From Planctomycetota bacterium (GTDB taxonomy: Bacteria > Planctomycetota > Phycisphaerae > WQYP01 > JAJZKY01): a DNA stretch of 38,849 nt. A program made the translations under genes and the position numbers. Location of the stretch: assembly GCA_021803885.1 (NCBI GenBank), contig JAJZKY010000001.1, positions 1-38,849 on the forward strand. The letters are read 5' to 3'. Position 1 is the first letter of the stretch, and every line of letters begins with the position of its first letter. The notes under the pieces are model-generated. The model had not been told where the DNA came from. It worked only from the letters and a program-made list of their open reading frames with translations, and did no database searches. Positions 15,484 through 20,175 of this stretch are shown here, in pieces.

Positions 15484-15616
15484 GCCCGCGTGTGTTGAAA
15501 GGACTGCGCTCAAGGTATGTGTGAGCGCAAAAGCGGGAGCTACACACGCGGGCAATAACTCCCGCTCGGAAACTTCGGCCAGTCTCGCTCCCCGTAATTG
15601 AAACCGGAGACTAGCC
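15484..15616 (-). promoter_or_regulatory. structured leader between capsid and Ntn-like genes (possible pseudoknot/terminator)
   Basis: On the minus-strand RNA, in order: GGCTAGTCTC (15616-15607) pairs with GAGACTGGCC (15586-15577), a 10-bp stem that includes a G-U wobble; AGCGGGAG (15566-15559) pairs with CTCCCGCT (15539-15532), followed by TTT, a terminator-like hairpin; GCCCGCGTGTGT (15553-15542), which lies in that hairpin's loop, pairs perfectly over 12 bases with ACACACGCGGGC (15495-15484); and a 7-bp stem GCGCTCA/TGAGCGC lies in between. The second and third pairings cross, so they form a pseudoknot or compete, as in an attenuator. It begins 13 bases after the capsid stop codon. Confidence 0.55.
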
Positions 15617-15629
15617 GCTTTGGTTTTAG

Positions 15630-16826
15630 TTAGGCCAGGGTGATCCCCTGAATTGCTTCGCTCCGTCTTACGCGCCCGTCGGTCCTGCGATAAGCAAGCA
15701 GGACAAGCAGGCCCTCAGTAGCGCGCGGCTGGTCAAGAATCTTAACGTTGATTCCCGACCCGCCACGGTCACCAATGACGTATCCCTGCTTGAAGTCACC
15801 GAAGAGAACAGGCGTCTTGCCGGTCGCAACGGCGGGCATAGCGGTGGAGTACGTGACGGGGTAGCCGTGCAAGTAGTCCTTGCCGCCCGAACGGGTGAAG
15901 ACCGGTTCAAAGAGATTGGCCTGTTTCTGAGCCTTCCTCAGCACCACGGACGTTGCACGGGACATCAGCCATGATGCGCCGGGGTGATACGCCGTCTTCA
16001 GCGTTCCCAACACATCAAAGGTCGCGTCCAGCAACTCACTGACGTAGCTGTCCGTACCGGCAGCAACGCCCGTGATCCCCGTACCCACATTGCCCTGCAA
16101 GCCCTGTGCCTGCCCGGTGCCGGTGCCGTTCACGAAGAGGTTTTCTTCGTAAATGCTCTGTGCAAGCAGCATGTCACCGACCGCGAATTGCTGAAATGCG
16201 GGCACGTCTTGAGCAAGTTCCCAACTGATGACGTGCTGCAATCCAGCCATGAACGCGGAAAGTTCAAACTGCTCCAAACTCGGCTCCGACTCCGTAAAGA
16301 GGTTGGAACCAGTGCCGTCACCTTCAAGCTTGCCGGATGCCGTGCTGATGGTGATTTGCCGGGGCAATTTGATGTCCATGGTCGTGGGGATGATGGTTGC
16401 AATCTCCCGCACCCCCATATCGGTTGGTGCAAGTGGCACTACCTGCCCTTCGACGGTGACGGGCACCGCGAAGCCGCCAGCGGAGCCGGTGCCTTCGTAC
16501 AAAGCAGCGTTCAGCTTTTGGCCGTTGGAGCCGATGTAGTCAAAGAATGCCGTCTTGTAGTCTTCGGAGAACACCCGCTGTCCAGGGACTTCCAGACGGT
16601 GCCCACTTTCAACAATGGGCCTTCCGCCCGCGAACGCGGAACGAATGGTGTTGACCTTTTCGGCTGCCTTAATCCCCCGGCCCGCCGCTTCAAACGCCGA
16701 CATGAATCCTTCATAGCGTTCGCTTTCGCTCTGTGTCAGACCGGAAGCACTGGCTGAATTGATGATTGCCTCAGCATTGCGGAGTGCTTCGGCTTGTTCT
16801 TTCTTAAGTTCGGAGATGGATTTCAT
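15630..16826 (-). CDS. HK97-fold phage major capsid protein
   Basis: A 398-residue capsid subunit. Residues 1-95 are helical and charged (MKSISELKKEQAEALRNAEA...), the scaffold-like delta domain that in HK97 is removed by a prohead protease. The core follows with AALYEGTGSAGGFAVP (about 107-122), the N-arm motif of the family, then FELSAFMAGLQHVISWELAQ, ENLFVNGTGTGQAQGL, the spine-helix/P-domain region (SWLMSRATSVVLRKAQ), and the C-terminal VLFGDFKQGYVIGDRGG, a hallmark of HK97-type capsids. ATG 16826 has AGGAA 7 bases upstream; upstream codons in frame are basic and unrelated. No protease, portal or terminase gene accompanies it, so maturation and packaging would need a helper. Confidence 0.92.
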   Translation of the reverse strand: MKSISELKKEQAEALRNAEAIINSASASGLTQSESERYEGFMSAFEAAGRGIKAAEKVNTIRSAFAGGRPIVESGHRLEVPGQRVFSEDYKTAFFDYIGSNGQKLNAALYEGTGSAGGFAVPVTVEGQVVPLAPTDMGVREIATIIPTTMDIKLPRQITISTASGKLEGDGTGSNLFTESEPSLEQFELSAFMAGLQHVISWELAQDVPAFQQFAVGDMLLAQSIYEENLFVNGTGTGQAQGLQGNVGTGITGVAAGTDSYVSELLDATFDVLGTLKTAYHPGASWLMSRATSVVLRKAQKQANLFEPVFTRSGGKDYLHGYPVTYSTAMPAVATGKTPVLFGDFKQGYVIGDRGGSGINVKILDQPRATEGLLVLLAYRRTDGRVRRSEAIQGITLA

Positions 16827-16913
16827 TGTGATGTTCCTTTGCGATGAAGTTTCCCGTTTCCGGGTCCAACACCGCGCCTCACAGCCGGAGTACACCGGCA
16901 GCCGTCGCGAATG

Positions 16914-17051
16914 GCTCCGGGCTTTCTCCCGGAGCGGCATTTAAGTTAGGGCAGCACTCCCCGTTTGCCGCACGTTCACAGCCACAGCTTGACGCCTCCA
17001 GCAACCGTACTGGTGCCGCTATCGTCCCGGCCCGCGTCTTTCTACGCGGGC
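16914..17051 (-). promoter_or_regulatory. two hairpins with identical AGAAAG loops in the capsid leader
   Basis: On the minus strand GCCCGCGT-AGAAAG-ACGCGGGC (17051-17030) and GCTCCGGG-AGAAAG-CCCGGAGC (16935-16914) have perfect 8-bp stems of different sequence and the same six-base loop. A third small stem (GCCGG/CCGGC) follows. They fill the 240-base leader of the capsid gene. Differing stems with a conserved loop indicate selection for an RNA structure recognised by a protein; the loop can be seen as a GAAA tetraloop closed by an A-G pair. Confidence 0.6.
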
Positions 17052-17068
17052 AGCAAAACTTGTATGTG

Positions 17069-17416
17069 CTAATTCAGACGCGGGTCTTCGAGCGCATAGA
17101 GACGCTCGCACCACTCCACACTGTCACCGCACGCATCGGTGTTAGCATTGCAGTAAAGCGCGAATGAACGAAGCAACGTCGATATTGCTTCGGCGGTAAG
17201 CGGGCGGGTATTAAGCCACACCCGGCCATCAGCAAGACGGCCTATTGTGCCTACAGGCAGAAGGTCACGGCCATGCCACCGGGCAGCAAGGGCGGTACGG
17301 TCTTCATCCGTCGCCATTGGCGTTAGGCTGAGAAATTCAATCTCCCGTGCGTCCGGGCTTGCCATAACGTAAACCGCAATAGATGCTTCACTCGCCAATT
17401 GTTCAAGGTGTGTCAT
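17069..17416 (-). CDS. hypothetical protein of the element
   Basis: A 115-residue acidic protein starting at ATG 17416, whose first base is shared with the TGA of the upstream HTH gene (TGATG), a sign of coupled translation. It has no membrane segment or recognisable motif; the mixed alpha/beta pattern (IAVYVMASPDAREIEFLSLT, then RVWLNTRPLTAEAISTLLR) and its place between an AlpA-like regulator and the capsid gene are all that can be said. The hairpin-rich capsid leader begins 18 bases beyond its stop. Confidence 0.55.
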   Translation of the reverse strand: MTHLEQLASEASIAVYVMASPDAREIEFLSLTPMATDEDRTALAARWHGRDLLPVGTIGRLADGRVWLNTRPLTAEAISTLLRSFALYCNANTDACGDSVEWCERLYALEDPRLN

Positions 17417-17595
17417 CACTGCCCCTTTCTCTTTGGCCGTACCAACTCAAGTAGCTCTTCCCGGCTCACCAGGACGCGGCCCATCGAGGTATAGCGCGTC
17501 AATCGTGTTCCTACCCACCGCCTGATACTCCAGTGGGAGAACCCCGTCAGCTGGGCGGCCTCATCCAAGGTTAGAAATTCATCATTCCTCTGCAT
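17416..17595 (-). CDS. AlpA/excisionase-like HTH protein (59 aa)
   Basis: A short gene reading leftward: MQRNDEFLTLDEAAQLTGFS, then HWSIRRWVGT, then YTSMGRVLVSREELLELVRP. This is the HTH_17 excisionase/AlpA pattern: 'fLTleEAAe.tG.s...i.rwv..g.l...r.gr..lvsreeLlel'. GAGG lies 7 bases before ATG 17595. It heads the leftward block that leads to the capsid gene and shares one base with the next gene. AlpA-type proteins regulate integration/excision or late genes in P4-like satellites, and this one is well placed to do so here. Two terminator hairpins lie just upstream. Confidence 0.75.
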   Translation of the reverse strand: MQRNDEFLTLDEAAQLTGFSHWSIRRWVGTRLTRYTSMGRVLVSREELLELVRPKRKGQ

Positions 17596-17635
17596 TGTGG
17601 TGCCTCACTTCGCAAAAGCTAGTTACATTGGGCAC

Positions 17636-17664
17636 AAAAAAAGTAGACGGTTTAGGCCGTCTAC
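17636..17664 (-). terminator. rho-independent terminator, second of two in tandem
   Basis: Minus-strand GTAGACGG, 6-base loop, CCGTCTAC (17664-17643), followed directly by seven T residues (17642-17636). It lies 41 bases upstream of the AlpA-like ATG, so leftward transcripts from the right must pass it to reach the capsid block. Confidence 0.8.
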
Positions 17665-17674
17665 CTTGCCAAAC

Positions 17675-17698
17675 AAAAAGTAGGCGATTGCCGCCTAC
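17675..17698 (-). terminator. rho-independent terminator, first of two in tandem
   Basis: Minus-strand GTAGGCG, 5-base loop, CGCCTAC (17698-17680), followed by five T residues (17679-17675). Stem design is close to the next terminator 16 bases on, but the stem sequence differs. Confidence 0.75.
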
Positions 17699-17747
17699 TC
17701 TCACCCATTCACAACTTATTTCTGACCGCTACTATACGCCACTAGAA

Positions 17748-17915
17748 GGCATTTTGTGCGGGTGCCCTCAGATTTATTTTTGGCTTTCTACTTCCAACCT
17801 AGCATGACTTCTGCATTTTGCTCGGGTGCCCGAGACTTATTTTTTTTACCTTTCGGTTGCACAGTAGCATAACCGGAGGCATTTTGTGCGGTGCGGTCTG
17901 ACGACTTATTTTGTG
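17748..17915. repeat. three imperfect direct repeats of about 65 bp
   Basis: Units begin GGCATTTTGTGCGGGTGCC (17748), TGCATTTTGCTCGGGTGCC (17812) and GGCATTTTGTGCGGTGCGG (17878), and each ends in a TTATTT-rich stretch (ACTTATTT in the second and third). Unit spacing is about 64-66 bases. A partial fourth copy (ACTTATTTCTGAC) lies at 17714. They fill the space between the divergent gene blocks and are not coding; operators or replication-related repeats are possible. Confidence 0.6.
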
Positions 17916-18043
17916 ACTTATAGCCGCATACATGGGTAAACCCACCCTTGCAATACAGCACGCAAAGAAGATACTCGGATTCCTGTGCTAATTTGTGCTA
18001 GACCGGACTCGAATAGTACCGCATTGTGGTATATAGACATTCT

Positions 18044-18082
18044 GTCACGCCAATGCGTCACGCTATTCCATCACGCTAAATA
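18044..18082. repeat. three tandem 13-bp iterons next to an AT-rich stretch
   Basis: GTCACGCCAATGC (18044), GTCACGCTATTCC (18057) and ATCACGCTAAATA (18070) repeat the core TCACGC every 13 bases. Right beside them is the AT-rich run TAAATATAAGATAATAAAAC (18077-18096). Iterons plus an AT-rich element are the pattern of a replication origin; repressor operators for the divergent promoters are the alternative. Confidence 0.5.
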
Positions 18083-18161
18083 TAAGATAATAAAACACTT
18101 GGCTATTGACAGCCCCGCGATGTCGTGAGAGACTGCCTTCAGCCCATCGGAGGGCCACGGA

Positions 18162-18347
18162 ATGAGCTATCAGAAAATCAATGTGCTGGAGGAACTGCGA
18201 AAGCTGGCAAACGGGAAGCCTACGAAGGTTCCGGCAGGGGTCATAGCCTGTTGTGCAGTCCCGCTCGTCCAAGCCGGTTTGCGGGACCGGAAGGCTGAGG
18301 AATTGGAGCGGCTCTTTGCTCTGCCGGACATGCGGCCCGATGCCTGA
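18162..18347 (+). CDS. small hypothetical protein, first rightward gene of the element
   Basis: A 61-residue protein (MSYQKINVLEELRKLANGKP, then VPAGVIACCAVPLVQAGLRD) starting at ATG 18162, with a GGAGGG-type ribosome site about 8 bases upstream. Helical and charged, no recognised motif. Its end overlaps the following HTH gene by 8 bases, which indicates an operon. The place immediately right of the divergent control region resembles that of early regulators in satellites and prophages. Confidence 0.55.
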   Translation: MSYQKINVLEELRKLANGKPTKVPAGVIACCAVPLVQAGLRDRKAEELERLFALPDMRPDA

Positions 18348-18543
18348 GAAGACGGTCTATACCGTGGCAGATGTTGCCGCGTTGATGGGTCTGTCCCGGC
18401 AGACCGTCACACGGCTCTTTGAGCACGAGCGGGGTGTCATCGTTTTGAAGCGCCCGGAGCGGATGCACAAGCGGAGCTATCGCAGCATCAGGATTCCACG
18501 CGCCGTGTATGAGCGGGTGGCGAATCGGCTGAAAGTTAAGTGA
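18340..18543 (+). CDS. HTH regulator, excisionase/MerR-like
   Basis: A 67-residue DNA-binding protein: KTVYTVADVAALMGLSRQTV, then TRLFEHERGVIVLKRPERMH, then IPRAVYERV. This is the HTH_17 layout with a basic wing and a C-terminal helix. ATG 18340 lies inside the end of the previous gene (8-base overlap), so the two are coupled. With the AlpA-like gene on the other side of the iteron region it may set the balance between the leftward (capsid/replication) and rightward transcripts. Inferred from position only. Confidence 0.7.
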   Translation: MPEKTVYTVADVAALMGLSRQTVTRLFEHERGVIVLKRPERMHKRSYRSIRIPRAVYERVANRLKVK

Positions 18544-18609
18544 CTTCGGTTTATCATTGAGTGTTCCACAAAATCTAGGCTTCAATGCCGTCTAACGAGG
18601 CTCGAACAT

Positions 18610-19017
18610 ATGAATGACCCGTTGACGTTGGGGATAGCTTCTACCGCCGTAAGCCTTGTTAACGGCACAATCGGACTGCTGAAAGAAGCAAGAGACGCGG
18701 CGAAGCAGTCAGATGACCACGACTTGAAAGACAAGCTCAGTGAGGTCTTTGATTCCGTTCTCGAATTGAAAGAGGTGATTGGAAATTTGCGGGATGAGAA
18801 CAAGGAACTGAGGAGCCGCCTTGAAACTAGGGCCAACTTGAGGTGGGATACAAAGCACAAACTCTATTTTGCAGATGGTGACCCGGACCCGTTCTGTCCG
18901 GCTTGCATGGATCTTAATGGAAAGCAAATAAGACTGCATCCCGTATTCGCTAGTTCAGGCGTGCTTTGGAAATACGAATGCAAGGTATGTGAGAATTATT
19001 TTTTGGTGAATGAGTGA
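18610..19017 (+). CDS. coiled-coil plus zinc-ribbon protein of unknown function (cargo)
   Basis: A 135-residue protein. Residues 1-35 form a hydrophobic/amphipathic helix (TAVSLVNGTIGLLKEARDAA), residues 38-75 a predicted coiled coil (SEVFDSVLELKEVIGNLRDE), and the C-terminus a zinc ribbon with Cys96-x2-Cys99 and Cys124-x2-Cys127 (FCPACMD and YECKVCEN). Proteins of this layout recur in bacterial genomes, often near mobile DNA, but I know of no established function. It lies 66 bases after the HTH gene and just before a membrane-anchored protein, in the attR-proximal zone where satellites and prophages usually carry accessory genes. Confidence 0.6.
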   Translation: MNDPLTLGIASTAVSLVNGTIGLLKEARDAAKQSDDHDLKDKLSEVFDSVLELKEVIGNLRDENKELRSRLETRANLRWDTKHKLYFADGDPDPFCPACMDLNGKQIRLHPVFASSGVLWKYECKVCENYFLVNE

Positions 19018-19057
19018 GATGCGATGGAAGAGACCGGAGGCTTTTTAAACCTTGGGT

Positions 19058-19789
19058 ATGTTAGATTTTTGGAAAACCATCGTTGGAGATGTCCTGAGTT
19101 GGCCGGTTGCGGCCTTCATTCTGGTCCTGCTGTTTCGCAAGCCTCTCTCAGAGCTAATTGGGAGAATCAACAACATCAAAGCGCCAGGGTTTGAATTGGC
19201 TGCGCCACCGGCAAGTGCTCAACTTAAGGAAGAGGCAAAGGAACCGCCCGCATCCCTGAAAGGGGAGATTGGCTCCGCTATCTCAGAGATTGCTGTGACG
19301 CCAACTGCCACGTCTCCCGCCGTTGATGCCATTTTGGAGGAGAAGCGGGCGGCAGTTCGGCAGTTCGGACAGGGAATTGCAATTGTTGACGAAGCAGTGA
19401 TGAACATAAAGAGGCAGTTGACGGCGCTGAACATGCCCCTAGACTCAGAAGAGACGGGGGAGATTCTTGTCCGACATCTTGCCGGGACTCAATTGATGGC
19501 ACGCTGCGAACGGACCCATCGACTCATTTTTGGAAGTCAGCTTCTTGCACTTCACATGATGAATAACGCGGGTCCTCAGCCGAAAGCAGCCTTGCGGCCA
19601 ATCTTCGAAAATGCATGCGCCCAAGAGCTTCAATTCTACGGCTCATACACATTTGAAGACTGGCTAGGGTTCCTGATTAAAGAAGTCACCGTGACCGAAA
19701 CGGAAAAGGGCTTATATGGCATCACGGTCTATGGGCGTAGTTACTTAGATTACATCGCTATTTTTGCGCCGGGTCCAAGGCCACATTGA
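19058..19789 (+). CDS. membrane-anchored protein of unknown function (cargo next to attR)
   Basis: A 243-residue protein with a single N-terminal transmembrane segment (SWPVAAFILVLLF, residues 15-27) followed by positive residues and an RINNIKAPGFEL juxtamembrane motif, a pattern seen in many one-pass proteins with cytoplasmic domains. A Pro/Ala-rich linker and a helical region follow, then a mixed C-terminal domain (YTFEDWLGFLIKEVTVTETE, then YGITVYGRSYLDYIA). I use ATG 19058; a TTG at 19052 is better placed relative to GGAGG at 19036-19040 and may be the true start. With the preceding zinc-ribbon gene it forms the last unit before attR. A phage-exclusion role is a guess from position. Confidence 0.6.
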   Translation: MLDFWKTIVGDVLSWPVAAFILVLLFRKPLSELIGRINNIKAPGFELAAPPASAQLKEEAKEPPASLKGEIGSAISEIAVTPTATSPAVDAILEEKRAAVRQFGQGIAIVDEAVMNIKRQLTALNMPLDSEETGEILVRHLAGTQLMARCERTHRLIFGSQLLALHMMNNAGPQPKAALRPIFENACAQELQFYGSYTFEDWLGFLIKEVTVTETEKGLYGITVYGRSYLDYIAIFAPGPRPH

Positions 19790-19844
19790 CACGCTGAGGA
19801 TTTTTGCGGACTACAAAATCCGTCGCGTTTGCCGATTTTTCCAT

Positions 19845-19867
19845 GTAGCCATTTTTGTCGCCATTTG
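19845..19867 (+). repeat. right integrase arm-type repeat (candidate)
   Basis: GTAGCCATTTTTGTCGCCATTTG, a 22/23 match in direct orientation to 10237-10259, about 100 bases inside attR. See the left copy. Confidence 0.55.
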
Positions 19868-19968
19868 TTCCGGAAGCGGGTGCACTCTCATGCGCACCCA
19901 TGCACGCGCAACCTCTTGTAGTTAGTGAGGATACACGCTAACCCGTTTCGTTTCTGAGTGCTGAAAAG

Positions 19969-20028
19969 GGACTTAAAATCCGCAGACCTTAACCGGTCGT
20001 GGGGGTTCAATTCCCCCTCCGGGCACCA
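19969..20028 (+). repeat. attR: 60-bp attachment repeat (tRNA-Leu 3' fragment)
   Basis: Perfect copy of 10118-10177 comprising the tRNA-Leu sequence from the anticodon arm to CCA. The D arm and 5' acceptor strand are absent upstream, so this is not a functional tRNA; it marks the right boundary of the element. Confidence 0.95.
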
Positions 20029-20175
20029 ATAAATCCCCGCGAAATTCTGTATGGGGGGGCTCAAAATCGCGAGTTCGCCCCATCCCTTCCCAGGTCAGAA
20101 GCGAGAGCTGGGGCACCCGCTGTGTGGTGGTGATCCTCATGCCGGAGATCCGGACCCGCCGGGTGATATCGAGAT

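Larger units (their letters stand above)
10118..20028. mobile_element. tRNA-Leu-integrated element with capsid gene (satellite-like, about 9.9 kb)
   Basis: Bounded by perfect 60-bp direct repeats derived from the tRNA-Leu 3' half. Contents from left: tyrosine integrase, HTH protein, GIY-YIG nuclease, RepA-like ATPase, zinc-motif protein, two tail-type proteins (one interrupted by an amber codon and joined to an Ntn-hydrolase-like part), HK97-fold major capsid protein, a hypothetical, an HTH protein, then a 566-base control region and four rightward genes. Base and codon use is less GC-rich than in the flanks. Missing: terminase, portal, prohead protease, tail tape measure, lysis genes. This fits a phage satellite (compare capsid-forming PICIs and P4-like elements, which also carry integrase, AlpA-type HTH and replication genes) better than a complete prophage. 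A decayed prophage is the alternative. Confidence 0.85.

Noticed and set aside
15984..16757. 257-codon open frame on the plus strand inside the capsid gene
   Set aside because: Antisense to a well-supported HK97 capsid gene; no domain and no ribosome site.
15630..16826. Encapsulin instead of phage capsid
   Set aside because: The delta-like N-terminal domain and tail-type neighbours argue for a phage capsid; no cargo-enzyme gene with a targeting tail is adjacent.
17748..18082. CRISPR array
   Set aside because: Repeats are imperfect, few, of two unrelated sizes, without uniform spacers, and no cas gene is present.
19969..20028. Second tRNA-Leu gene
   Set aside because: Only the 3' half is present; there is no matching 5' acceptor strand or D arm upstream, so it is attR.
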